In this document: one piece after another, positions 1 to 10,464 of the stretch | Position numbering within the stretch: position 1 is the stretch's first letter | Layout of the letters: every line of letters starts with the position of its first letter | NCBI RefSeq assembly: GCF_051549855.1 | Contig: NZ_CP196080.1 | Location: 62,001 to 126,000 of the forward strand | Direction of reading: 5' to 3' | Source: Metamycoplasma sp051549855 | GTDB taxonomy: Bacteria > Bacillota_I > Bacilli_A > Mycoplasmatales > Metamycoplasmataceae | DNA length: 64,000 bases | Program-made: the position numbers and the translations under genes | Notes under the pieces: model-generated | Told to the model about the DNA's origin: nothing | Seen by the model: the letters and a program-made list of their open reading frames with translations, nothing else | Database searches by the model: none

Positions 1-275
1 CTTAGTCCTGTTCCTGGGTGTTTGTCAACCGGTATTCCCCGACCATTGTCGATAACCTCAACTACATTATCAGGATATAAGTTAACTGTGATCTCATTAC
101 AAAAACCTGCCAAAGCTTCGTCGACTGAGTTATCAAGAATTTCTCAAATCATGTGGTGAAGACCTTTGAAACCGATGCTTCCAATGTACATTCCCGGTCT
201 TTTACGAACTGGGTCTAGACCTTTTAAAACTTCAATGCTGCTTGAATCGTAATTATTATGATTTTTTTGCTCCAT
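1..275 (-). CDS. gyrB: DNA gyrase subunit B, N-terminal part (gene runs off the left edge)
   Basis: Only the first ~91 codons are present. The reading starts at an ATG (275-273) preceded on the minus strand by an AAGAGG ribosome site. The peptide carries the GHKL ATPase start of the GyrB/ParE family: SSIEVLKGLDPVRKRPGMYIG at about residues 12-32, then LHHMIWEILDNSVDEA with the catalytic Glu and Mg-binding Asn, then VVEVIDNGRGIPVDKH. GyrB hydrolyses ATP to drive supercoiling by the A2B2 gyrase. ParE is nearly identical over this stretch, so the gyrB assignment rests on similarity of this segment; gyrA lies 54 kb away in the same window and not next to it. Confident for the family, less so for gyrB against parE. 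Confidence 0.8.
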
Positions 276-355
276 TGCTACCTCTTTTTTAATATATAAA
301 TATATTAAAATTTTACCTTATTTTAGGCATTTTGAAGCACCATGACTAGCAAAAA

Positions 356-385
356 GCAAGAAAAAACCGCCCTTAGAGGCGATTT
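356..385 (-). terminator. Rho-independent terminator after lemA
   Basis: On the minus strand the hairpin CGCC-TCTAAG-GGCG is followed by GTTTTTTC. It lies just downstream of the lemA stop and upstream of gyrB. Confidence 0.7.
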
Positions 386-391
386 AAATTC

Positions 392-1040
392 TTATAATAA
401 GCTTGAAGTATCTACATCTTTAATTTCTTCTTCAGTTGCTGTGAAGAATGCTAGGTTGTGTAGACCCATTTTTTCAGCTAAAACGATTCAAGGGAAAACA
501 TAAATTTCTTGGTTGAAACGTCTTACTCTCATATTGTAAACTCTACGTGCTGCATAGATTTCATCTTCTTGTAAAGCAACTTCAGTATTGAATTGCAAGT
601 ATAGACTTTCTGCCTTTAAATTTGGGTATTGCTCGAAAGTTAATGAAAGTCCACGAGTAACATTTTCTAGAATTGCTTGTTTTTCTTGTAAGTTGTTTGT
701 TTTATCAACATCAGCGATCTTTGAACGTAATTCTGTAACTCTTTCTAGTAGTCCTGCTTCGTGATTTCTGTAGCTTTTTACTCCATCCATCATTTTAATC
801 AATGTTGCTCTTCTTTTTTGCTTGCGCAGCCTGAATTTGCGAACTAGCTTCTTGTGCTTCTACTTGCATAGTATTGAAAGAATTTTTCTTTTTGTATGCA
901 AAAATCAAGAAGATGAATAAAGATATGATAATGAAAAAGATATACATAGCTTTTTGTGCACTAGTTGCTTTAGCTGGTTGAATGTGGTTGTCAACGTTTA
1001 ATTTAACTTCCACTTGTTCATTTCTTGAATCAAATAACAT
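392..1040 (-). pseudogene. lemA: LemA-family membrane protein, interrupted by a +1 frameshift
   Basis: LemA proteins have one N-terminal membrane helix, with the rest forming a helical bundle; their function is unknown. The first frame (1040 to 795) starts MLFDSRNEQ with a membrane helix at about residues 30-49 (AMYIFFIIISLFIFLIFAY) and stops after KKKSNID. The second frame holds the family core: KRRATLIKMMDGVKSY, then NLKAESLYLQFNTEVALQEDEI and the RRVYNMRVRRFNQ segment. The switch maps to an A6 run at 814-819: removing one A joins both frames into a normal LemA reading QAKKRRATLIKMM. A TGA Trp follows YVFP, and the protein ends at TAA 392-394. An AAGGAG site precedes the start. It could be a true broken gene, a phase-variable tract or a sequencing error. 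It is the last gene of the RNase J-like operon. Confidence 0.8.
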
Positions 1041-1083
1041 TTTTTCTCCTTAGAATTTATGCTCTTTTAAATTATATCTTAAT

Positions 1084-2952
1084 TTAAAGTTTCATTGCTG
1101 CAGCCATCTGATCGATAACACTTTTTTCCAATTTGTCTGGCTTGTCAATAAAGACAAATATTCCATGCTCATTGATTTCTAATTTGTATGTATCTTTATA
1201 TTTATTGAATTGACGATTAAAATTATTGATTCATCTTGTTGTTGTAAATGCTTTTTCTTCATTTTTCACAAAATGATAGTTGAAATACATTCTATTATCA
1301 TCAATTAGCTGTTGATCTATCTTAGTTGCATTATTTCTTGAAAAAGTTTTTTTAACAAGTCCGGAATTAATCATTTGTCCTTTTTCTAGACGTATTTTTG
1401 AGTTAAATAGAACGATTTTAGGCTCTTTAAACATGGTGTAGTCAGTGTAAGGAACTGGAACATTAACAGTACCGCAATCGTGGTCATAAACTCTAACATA
1501 TTCAACTTTTTCAATTCCGTATCAGCTTGTTGCAATGATGTTAAAAATCGAAGTGTCAGAAGATTTATGTTGAGAATCAATTTCATAAATGATGGGTCTC
1601 AATCTTTCTTTACTATACATTTCTAAGTAAGTTTCTTTGTAAATTTTTGATTTAACTATTAAAGTATCATCTAATTTAGTATCTACTGGATTTGACACAA
1701 TTTGATCATCTTTGTAATCAATTTGATAACGTTGACCTGGTTTAGTGTACTTTTCAGCCGCTAAATATTTATTTTGAAAAACAAAATTTATCGAAGCCAA
1801 AAGATTTGACATATTTGTGTAAAAGAATGGTCATAAAGCCTTCTTAACTCTATCAATATCTGATTCTTCAAATCTTATATTTTCAACTGCATTGTAGTTA
1901 AGTTCAGAATAAAATTTAGCATCATTTATGTTTCAGTTGTTGATTAAGAAAGCAGTTGGTTTTTTCTCAAAATCAGGAGTGAATAGATTTAATTTTTGAC
2001 TATATATTTTTCAATCTATGTATCTTTGTTGTATTAACATTTGGAAAAAGTTTACAAATGCAACATCGTTGTTGTATTCAAGATTAAAATGTTGGTAAAA
2101 ATCACGATTTTCCAGTAAAACTGTGCTCTTTTTCAGTGTTTTTCTTATTTTTCTTTCACTTTCAAGAGGTTGTGAAATGAAACTTAATTCTGGTAAGTAA
2201 TTACTTGGGTATAAGAATAAAGAACGGCTTTTTAAAAAAGGTGAAGTGTGTTGATAATAGGCCACAATAGTTTTGCTATAAGTTTTGTCGCCATTTCTAT
2301 AGCTAACAACAATCGAACCTGTATACTCGATTGGTTCATACGTTAAAACACGATAAAAAATGTCGTAAAAATATGTGTTCCGGATGTCATATTTTTGTAC
2401 TGCGTGAATGAAAACCGGGTTAGTTGTGTCTGCGAAAACCGGTTTTAGATCGCTTCAGTCAGTTACTTCAACTTTATTGATTCCTATTTTACTAAAGGCA
2501 TATGATCTTAAGTCTTCTGGACTGAAAGTGTTGAAAACTGAACACAAAATTGCTTCTTTTTCAATTCTTAAATTATCAGCTTCTTTGTATGCTTTTTGTT
2601 TTTCATTTTCAAACGATTCAATTGCTTCACAATTTTTACGGTATATTCCCATTGCTAGAAATATAAAACCTATCAGAATGAAACAACTCAAAATGATCAT
2701 GATGTTTCCAAAACGTTTACCACCAATGTTTAGATGTTGATAAAGCTTCTCGATTGAAACTTTTTTGTCTAATATCTCTTTTCTTAGTGATGTAACCTTG
2801 TTGGCAGCTTCTGGATCAAATTGTTTTATTCTTTCATTGATAAAATCATCAAAAATGTCGCCCAATTTGCTTTCATTAGTTTCAAAAAAAGTCTTTGTCG
2901 GGTTTATGAAAATGTCGTTTATTGCTAAGCTATCATCAATTCTTCTTTCCAT
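1084..2952 (-). CDS. Large single-span membrane protein next to lemA, function unknown
   Basis: A protein of 622 residues, read through several TGA Trp codons; it starts MERRIDDSLAIND 3 bases after the preceding gene's stop, so translation is probably coupled. The N-terminal 75 residues are charged and helical, followed by one clear membrane helix at about 81-103 (GNIMIILSCFILIGFIFLAMGIY), a coiled-coil-like charged stretch (ESFENEKQKAYKEADNLRIEKEA), then a ~480-residue soluble region without a motif I recognise. The end is FVFIDKPDKLEKSVIDQMAAAMKL. In many bacteria lemA sits beside a DUF3137 membrane protein with one or two N-terminal helices and a large soluble domain. Position and architecture suggest a distant relative, but this is inference. 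Confidence 0.75.
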
Positions 2953-2955
2953 AAA

Positions 2956-4245
2956 TTAATCCAATCCTAAATCGTCGTCATCAACCAAACTATATTTTTT
3001 AGTAGTTTTCTGGCTTGATGCTTTTTCTTCTTTCTCAAATGGTTGAATATTGTTGTCTTCAAATATATCTTCTAGATTTTTATTTGAAATTGAATCTTCA
3101 GAACTAATTTCAGTAATTTCAGATTCACTCAGATCATCTGTTTCTTGACTTGGTTGATAAAAAATGTTATTAAAATCGTTATCTCTTTGTGTATGTGATT
3201 CAATGTTTTCGTGTGTATTTTCAGTGAATTGTTGCTCGCTTGGCGAATCAAAATCAATGTTTATTTCTCTTGTATCAAACGGATCAACATCAAAATCAAT
3301 ATTGCTTTGTGTTTGTATACTTTTTTGATGAATTTCATTGTTTTGAATTATCAATTCATCAGTTTGGTGTTCATTGTTAATGTCTGATAGTTCTTCAATA
3401 TTTTCGTTATAAGAAACGCGTTGATTTTGATTGTAAACAATTTTGTTATTGTCAACTTGAGGCTTGTCTTCTTGTAAATTCAAGAAAGCAAGATTGTCTT
3501 CATTTTTATCATCAAATGTTTTGATTTGTGCTTGTGTAGCTTTATTTTGAGTATATTTGGTTGTTGTAGTTTTAAGTGATTCGAGCTTTGCCTTTTCACG
3601 TTTTGATTTAGAAAAAGCAAAACGGTTTAAAACGGTAGGTGAAACAATTAATAAAACTAAGCTAGTTAGCAACAAAACGATTGATAAAACGAGTGCCAAG
3701 ACTGTTGAACCCATGCTTGCAAAAGCTGCATAAAAGAATGTTGGAACAATTCCCATTGTGTACTGATTTGGTAAGGCAGTATTACCATTATAAGCTTTGC
3801 TAAATTGTGAAAATCATATATTGAATATTGGTTTGAAAGCATTTTGTGGTGCATCAATTTTTCCAGAGATTTCGCCCAAGCTTTGTTTCATAGTGTAAAG
3901 AGTGGTTGTCAAAAAAACAACACTGATTACCAAGAAAATAGATTTGTTAATTGAAATATGAAAAGCTCTTCATGAAAATTTACTTTCAAATTTAAAAAGT
4001 GATTTTAGTGCAAATAAGATAACAAATAAGTAAATGAATGTCGAAAAAGCTCCAAATAATGCCCCCATTGTGTAACTGTGAATTGTGGTTATAACTGGCA
4101 CAGGCAGGAATGAAAAAACTAAGAAAAAGACACTTAAAACAATTGTTAAAATTAGTCACAATCGTTTTGATCCAAAGTGTTTTTTGGTTTTATTGGTGTT
4201 ATTTTCTTTTGATAATTTTAAAAAATTAAATTTACTAGATTTCAT
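2956..4245 (-). CDS. Multi-span membrane protein with acidic Q/N-rich tail, FtsK-4TM-like without motor
   Basis: About 429 residues, starting MKSSKFNFLKLSK at 4245 and overlapping the end of the RNase J-like gene by 11 bases. The N-terminal ~190 residues hold about four hydrophobic helices: LWLILTIVLSVFFLVFSFL, YTMGALFGAFSTFIYLFVIL, IFLVISVVFLTTTLY, and a long one around STVLALVLSIVLLLTSLVLL. The rest is an acidic, Gln/Asn-rich low-complexity tail ending VDDDDLGLD. This resembles the four-helix anchor and linker of FtsK/SpoIIIE, and in Bacillus spoIIIE is encoded near rnjB. No Walker motifs follow, so if it is related it is an anchor that has lost the DNA translocase. An unrelated mycoplasma membrane protein is equally possible. 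Confidence 0.7.
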
Positions 4246-5884
4246 ATAAAGTCACCACCACTAATGGTTCTTTGTAAAGCACTTTAAACATTTTTTTTCT
4301 AATTGTACGACGTAATTTTTCTTGAATATCTTTTAAATTAATTTCTTCTGCTTCTTCAAATTCTTTATTAAACATTTTTTCAATCAATTGTGTAACTTCT
4401 TCTTTATTTTCTTTGGAAATAATTCCATAACTAGCAATATTTAATTGTCCAATTGGCTGTTTAGTTTTGTAGTCAATTAAGCTTGAAACTGCTATCACAC
4501 CATCTCTTGCTAGTGTTTCTCTTTCTTTAATAACTTCGTGACTGATATCTCCGATTCCAAAACCATCAATTATTACATCACCATGATGTCTTAAAGTGTG
4601 TTTTTGTGAAAATAGTTTACCATCAACAAATTGAGCAACTTTACCATTATTCAAAATAATGCAATTGTTCTGATTCATAAAAGCATGTTTAACTACTTCA
4701 CTGATTGCTAATGCAAAATAACGATATAGACCTTGAATTGGGATAAAGTATTCTGGACGGAAGAATTTCACAACATCAATAATGTCTTGTTTAGCTGGAT
4801 TACATGAGTAATATTCGCTTGAGCTTAGTTCAATTAAGTCTGAACATGTACGAGCAATTTCATCCAGTGTAACTGCATAATTAACTTCTAAACCATTAAC
4901 TGGTGGAGCAATCATAATAACTTTATCATTTCCTCTTAGTGTCAAGTAAACGTCATTTCCTGAAGCAATTCTTAAGAAACGATTGTGTAATCTTTCAATT
5001 GCTCCAGTGACTAAAATAACAGCATTGTGAACACTATTGGCATTGCGATAATCAATAACTTCCGGCATTTTCATGTTTGGATGCATTTTTTGCAACAAAT
5101 CAATCAAAATTGAATAATTTCTACCGTATGTGATGACTGGCCGATTGTATTTGATAGCTAGAAGCAAGATTTCATTAGCGGTAATCATGTCTTCATCGTA
5201 TAGTCCGACAATGATTCTTTGGTCTTCTTTTGCTTCCATAAATTTGTATTCAATTTGATTAGTTACTCAAAGTTTATTGATAGTATTACCTGGTTGATTT
5301 GATTTTCCTGAGTCCATAATTAATATTTTGATCGGATCAGAACCAATTTTTTGCTGAATATCTTGCAATTTAGTTTGCCCATAAGGGCCAAGGTTACCGA
5401 TAACGAAATTAGTCATAAATAAAATGTTTTGATTATCGGTATTGAAATTTAAACCTAATGTTCCTGGCAATCCCCCTGCTAAAGGTAGTGGAGTTATTTT
5501 TATTTTGCCAATGTTAAAAGGTTTGTTAATTGCTATAACTTCGTAGTCATTATGTTCGATACTGTATTTTGAAATTCTGTCTAAAACAACAAACTTATTG
5601 AATGTAGATGTATAGATTTTGACGTTTTTGATTTTCATTAACATTCAAGGAATAGCACTAAAGCTTTCGTTGTGAACATCAGTAATGAAAATCCCTTCAA
5701 TTTTATTGGCATGTTTTTCTAAATAATCAAAATCAGCAATTAAAGTATCAATTCCATTATGTGAATTGATTGGTACTTTAGTTCCGGCATTGATAACAAA
5801 AATTTTGGAATCAATTTCTAAAACATAACAATTTTTACCATTTTCGTCTTGTCCTCCAAGAGCAAAAAAGTTAATCTTTGACAT
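4235..5884 (-). CDS. RNase J-like metallo-beta-lactamase-fold protein with degenerate active site
   Basis: A protein of 549 residues, the normal length of RNase J, joined through TGA Trp codons. The N-terminal MSKINFFALGGQDENGKNCYVLEID matches the ALGGLGEIGKN opening of the family. The beta-CASP region (IIVGLYDEDMITANEILLLAIKYNRPVITYGR) and the C-terminal region (IRKKMFKVLYKEPLVVVTLYEI) are recognisable. The metal-binding HxHxDH motif is replaced by D69-x-H71-x-E73-S74. The later GHAS region reads SSSEYYS, and the PVHGEYR motif has become PIQGLYRY with the His lost. Known RNase J degrades mRNA 5'-3' and needs these ligands. This copy is therefore probably inactive and may act as a partner of an active RNase J, as RNase J2 does for J1. 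AAAGGA ribosome site upstream; first gene of the operon. Confidence 0.85.
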
Positions 5885-5999
5885 ATTAATCCTTTCATAT
5901 TATTGTTTGAAACTTGCAGTAAATTAATATTATTAATTTTATAACACTTTTTATCTTGCCATAACTTAAAAATTACATTTTTAAAAGTAAAAAAGCGAG

Positions 6000-8279
6000 T
6001 TATGCTCGCTCTTCTACCATATCCATTGTTTGTTTTAGCGCCTTTACGAAGTCTTGATAACTAAATTGCACTTGATTATCACGTGAAGCATAAGTAGTAT
6101 TAAACAATCCTTTTAGCGTTCCTCTGAATTTATCACTGTTTTTATCAGCTGGTTCTTCGAAAGGAACTTGACCATCACCTTGCTCGGTTTTTTGCACTTG
6201 CTTGATGAAAATATCCAAAAAGGCATTGGTATTTAAATTTGGACTTTGTTCGATGAAATTTTTCGACGGAAACAAGTACCCAGCGCGATAAGCAAAATAT
6301 TCGACTGGGGTTAATTCAACACCTTCTTTTAAGTCACTTCAGCTTTGTTTAAAATCATCACTATATAGTCAATTGATAAATGCTAAAGTTGAAGCATTAT
6401 TTTTTTGTCCAGCATCAATTGCAACAATTGAAGGACCCTGTAGAACATATGCCCCATTGTAGTTTGGGTCTTCATCATTGTTTTTTTGTGGTGGTGTAGT
6501 GATTAACGTATTCTTTAATGAAAGTTTGTTTCCTTGTGGCTTAAAATCTTTTAACAATCATCAAGAATCTACTTGCTTTGGAAGACTTTTTTCAAGCTCG
6601 CTTATTTTTTCAAGTTTGTCCTTGACTGCCAAATTAGAAGCATAAGCAGTATTGATATCATCAATTGTTTTGTATACTGAGTTGTATTGCTCTTCAGTCA
6701 TTGGGTTTGATGTGTCAAACACATAAAACTTAACAAAATCGCTCAAATTATTAATGATAAATTCCTTGGCTTCTGTTGAGTTATATAACACTTTTGCATT
6801 GTTTGCGTTTTCCATAAATTTATTTATAGAAATAAGATTTTCAGTCAAAATTTGTGTCTTTGAAGCAGTAGTAGGTTTGTTGTTTGAGTCAAAGTTCAGT
6901 AAACTCACAACTTTTTGTTTTTTGTCAATGTCAGTCGGTAACATATATTTTTTTGAACCAATTGTCATTTTTGTTGTTTCTTGATCTTTGATTAAATCCC
7001 CATTAGCTCAGTATGAAATATTTTGATTTTTGTAGAAGAAAGGATCTTGAGCAAAGCGTACATAATTATATGCTAATGTTGAACCAGATCCAAAAAGAAC
7101 CTTGTGTGCTGTTTGAAGACGTGAAGAGTTAAAATCTCTTGATGAGTCTCTTTGAACATAAAATCTTTTTGTGTTAATTAAGTCAACAATTTGTTTAATT
7201 CTTGAGTAAAACTCTTTAGAATTTGTGTCGTTTTGATTATCATTCAAGACTTTTCAATAATCAATTAGATAGTCTTTCTTTATTCCTGGCTGTAAATAAT
7301 AATTTTTAAAATCACCCTTTGCTACATTGAACATTTGTAAGTACAAGTAATTTACAACCGAGTCAACTCCAAGAACAAAAAACTCATTAGTGTTAGTTTC
7401 TAAAGAATTTGCTAAGAAGTTAGCAAAAGAAATTTGATTGTCATATGTGTAAATAATCGAATTATCTAGTGTAAAGTTTTGTACTTTACTGAAATCAAAA
7501 TTAGCTTTGTCAAGTTTTCAAAGCTCTTGAATTAAATTTCTTTCGTTTTCACTGATAGAATCTGATTTTCAAAGGTTTATCGCTTTTTGTAAGGTTTCTG
7601 AATTTGTAGCTGAAATCAAGTTAGTTTTTAAATTGACTTTTTGTTCTTGAGTAAGATTCTTTAAATAAGAGTCATACTTTGTGTTTAGTGTTGTTAATAT
7701 GTAACCTAATAAAGGTAAGTCAACTGTCATTACTTCACTACTTTTTCCAAAAGGAAGCAGTCCCACTTGAATATTTTTTGGTCCAATTAGGTTACTATTA
7801 GCTTTTAAAAATTCATCTTTAATATCTGAAGTGTCAACATTTTTTAAGTCTAAAAGCTTGTTGTAACTAGATAACAGAACAGCAGTTGAAGGATAAGCGA
7901 GAACTGCATTTGGGATAGTGTTGACATCTTTGGCATTAAGTTTTAATTTTAAATTCAAGTACAAGTCATTTAGTGACCCAGCAAAATATTGTAATTCCAC
8001 CGGTTTTAAAAGACTTTGCTTTGGATTGCTTGATTCTTTAATCTCTTTATTGGTTTTTTCCACATATTCGTTATATTTAGTTACTAAATCAACTAGTGCA
8101 CTATATCTTTTTAAATCACTTTGCGGTGTATAAGTTGTTGCTAAAACTACTCTATTTCTTTCAGGAATTTCAAAATCACTCTTAGTTTTGTTACATGAAG
8201 CAGATGTTAAGGCCACGACTGGTGTAGTAACTGCCGCAAGTGCAAATAATATCGTTTTCGTCTTTTTTAATTTAAGCAT
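6000..8279 (-). CDS. Substrate-binding-type surface lipoprotein (P68/P80-like), orphan
   Basis: A protein of 759 residues with five or more TGA Trp codons. The signal peptide runs to a lipobox (ALTSAS-C29), so the mature protein is anchored to the outer face of the membrane. Two regions match the lipoprotein at 39452-41671: GLLPFGKSSEVMTVDLPLLGYIL against ILTIPASKSGEMLSINKPVTGMLI, and YVLQGPSIVAIDAGQKNNASTLAFINWL against TLLQGPSIIGVHSNDTEDKATLEFVKWM. The second is typical of extracellular solute-binding proteins of the carbohydrate type. It is thus a paralog of the nuclease-operon binding protein, but without permease genes beside it. A TATAAT sits 7 bases before the ATG with no ribosome site, so the mRNA may be leaderless. 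Confidence 0.8.
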
Positions 8280-8286
8280 GTATTTA

Positions 8287-8292
8287 ATTATA
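8287..8292 (-). promoter_or_regulatory. -10 box of the orphan lipoprotein gene
   Basis: Perfect TATAAT on the minus strand. Its 3' edge is 7 bases from the ATG, so transcription should start at or next to the start codon. Confidence 0.55.
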
Positions 8293-8319
8293 CTTTGTTT
8301 TGAGTGTTAAAAGAGTAAC

Positions 8320-8341
8320 AAAAAAAGAGCACAACGCTCTT
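8320..8341 (-). terminator. Terminator after the tRNA-Cys/tRNA-Arg pair
   Basis: Minus-strand hairpin AAGAGC-GTTGT-GCTCTT followed by a T run, 20 bases downstream of tRNA-Arg. Confidence 0.75.
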
Positions 8342-8362
8342 TTAAGGGTCAATTTCTTGAAA

Positions 8363-8439
8363 TGGCGCGCCCGGCAGGAGTCGAACCCGCAACCTTTTGG
8401 GCCGTAACCAAACACTCTGTCCAATTGAGCTACGGGCGC
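8363..8439 (-). tRNA. tRNA-Arg (anticodon ACG)
   Basis: Cloverleaf on the minus strand: acceptor GCGCCCG/CGGGCGC, anticodon stem TTTGG/CCAAA around loop TTACGGC (anticodon ACG), T arm GCGGG-TTCGACT-CCTGC, discriminator G and encoded CCA. The first anticodon A is the inosine precursor, reading CGU/CGC/CGA. Confidence 0.95.
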
Positions 8440-8443
8440 ATTT

Positions 8444-8518
8444 TGGAGCCACCAACCGGATTCGAACCGGTAATCGAGGTGTTGCAGACCTTTGCCTTGG
8501 CCGTTTGGCTATGGTGGC
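8444..8518 (-). tRNA. tRNA-Cys (anticodon GCA)
   Basis: Minus-strand cloverleaf with acceptor GCCACCA/TGGTGGC, loop CTGCAAC (anticodon GCA), T arm ACCGG-TTCGAAT-CCGGT, discriminator T and encoded CCA. Five bases upstream of tRNA-Arg, so probably cotranscribed. The outermost anticodon-stem pair looks like an A-C mismatch. Confidence 0.95.
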
Positions 8519-9220
8519 AACACATAGCTTCTAATGCTATTAAGCAAATTAAATTATAATACTTTTTTTATTTTTGTGATAAAAATTAAACTCATATCAA
8601 ACAATAACCTGTTGTACACAACTTTAAAAATAAGGTTAATTTAAAATTTAGATTTTGCATACTGTCACCTTATTTTGTATATTACTTAATTTTAATCTTT
8701 AAAAATTTGAGTTTGAAAGGTTACTAAATAATAAATAGGGTAAAAAAATGAACCTTTTGAAATACAAAATAATATTCTTTCTAAAAACGGCTTTGCACAT
8801 AAAAAAAGAAAGAGTTGCTAAACCTAGTAAATAAACAGACAAAAGCTAGTAATAATTCTTAAGAACTAAAAAATATTCAAAAACTCTTAGTTAGAATAGT
8901 TTTTTGTGTATAACTAAAAATTGCATCATTACTTTAAAAAAACATTTACAAAACAGAATAAATCTTGAAAAATAGACAAATTATATCTGCAAATATGTGC
9001 TTTAATCTGCAAAATTAGACAAAAAATAAAATAAAGAGAAATTAAAAACACAAATACTAAATTTTTGGATCTTGTCAAAAGAAATTTTAGAAAAAACAAA
9101 TTAAATGCTATTTTTGCTAATGTAACTCATCTTCGTCAATAAAAGATGTTGCGCAAAATCAATTTTCTTGTTAATAGTATTACATCACAAAAATAAAAAA
9201 GTACTTAATTTGAACTTAAG
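8519..9220. other. AT-rich stretch without a recognisable gene
   Basis: About 700 bases of very AT-rich sequence rich in stops on both strands even with TGA as Trp. No RNA gene or clear repeat is visible. It sits between the tRNA pair and a transposase remnant, as expected for decayed mobile-element DNA. Confidence 0.6.
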
Positions 9221-9645
9221 CGTTTAAATGATGTTAACCTTGTTGCCAACTATATTAGAAATATTCATTTGATGGAGAATGAGTTATTCATTCATGGATA
9301 TTCACTAACGGAATATACTAATACAATAAAAAATGGCGCAAAAGTATCGCAATGGAAAAAGCATGAACAGTCTCAGATAGCGAAGAAACTAAATACTTTT
9401 TCTCTATTTTAAAATTGGAATGTTTATATTCGCAACCAACCCATAAAACGACTTCTTGCTAATTGAAAAAATTTGGTTAAAGATTATATCCAGTGATACA
9501 ACAATGAAAAATTCAATGTTGTCCTGAATGAAAAACACCCCATCATTGATGGAGTGAAAACTTCATTATTATTTGAAAGTACGACCTTTTTATCCTATAC
9601 TCTAGATCTAACTGAAAACACACGGCCTTCCTGAGTAAAAGATAA
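9221..9645 (+). pseudogene. IS3-family transposase remnant (integrase core), frameshifted
   Basis: Translating with TGA as Trp gives pieces of the IS3 integrase core. One frame reads WVIHSWIFTNGIY, matching the HSDxGxQY region, then EKAWTVSDSEETKYFFSILK and LECLYSQPTHKTT, matching the SxSDNA..ESFFSTLK segment. After a shift near 9445 the next frame reads LLANWKNLVKDYIQWYNNEK and VVLNEKHP, the conserved C-terminal segment of IS3-type transposases. In-frame stops and the shift show it is dead. Terminal inverted repeats were not found. Confidence 0.7.
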
Positions 9646-9681
9646 CTAATTATAAGTAATTTATCCTACTTTAAAATAAAT

Positions 9682-10464
9682 TTATTTCACTTTATTAAAT
9701 TTAATGATTAGTCGATGATATTGCATTCTGCTGTAATAACCTTCATTGTCTTTGTAATTTGGATTTTGTGACTTGGTAAAACCATTCAAGCATAATTCTA
9801 CATCTATTTTCAAAATAGATTTCTTTTCGAGTTCCTCATTCAATCACTTGATGTCATTCATCACTTTTTTTAGAATGTCACTGTCTCAAAGAACAGAAAA
9901 TTCAGTCATACCCTTTTCGTTTAAAAAATTTATGAACAACTTGCTGTCATCTTTATAAATAAAACGACATTTAAATTTCCCTTTAAGTAACGACAGTTTG
10001 TGATATTCTATTTTGTCAAAATTGTTTGGCGTTATTATTTGAATTCGTTTTCTTGTTTGTTGTTGTTCCGAAGGTTTCTGAACATCATTCAAAGCTTTAT
10101 CATGATGACTACCTTCTCTTTTGGAATTTTTATTTATATAAGAAGAGAAAAACGACAAAAGTTCATTTTCTTTGTAATTTTTATCAGCATTAATTACGCT
10201 TTTATTTTGTTCTTTTAAAAAAGGGCAAGAAATATCGTGCTTACCACTTGTTTTAATTGGATAAGATCTAATTCATAAAGTTCCGTTTTCATTCGTTGCA
10301 AGAGTAAATCTCGCTATTTTACAATGACTACAAAATAAATTTGAACTGATTTCACTCTTAGAATATTTTTTTTCCTTAATCGATTCACATATTTCATCAA
10401 TATTCAAACATTGGTCAATAGTTTTGAAAAAATATAATGTTCTATTGTTATTTTTATCATTCAT
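9682..10464 (-). CDS. Unknown accessory protein with Cys/His putative metal site
   Basis: A protein of 260 residues, not recognised. The N-terminal half has FCSHCKIARFTL at about 44-55 and GKHDISCPF about 30 residues on: two Cys, then a His and a further Cys, a plausible zinc site. The middle is polar and Gln/Lys-rich (KPSEQQQTRKRIQI). The C-terminal half is a mixed alpha/beta region (KCRFIYKDDSKLFINFLNEK; WLNEELEKKSILKIDVELC). There is no signal peptide or membrane helix. It lies beside a dead transposase and tRNA genes, in very AT-rich sequence, which suggests horizontally acquired or species-specific DNA. CxxC...H..C arrangements occur in nuclease-associated zinc domains, but no catalytic motif is visible, so no function is claimed. 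Confidence 0.7.

Noticed and set aside
8362..8559. 65-residue plus-strand open frame
   Set aside because: It covers tRNA-Arg and tRNA-Cys, which explain the sequence.
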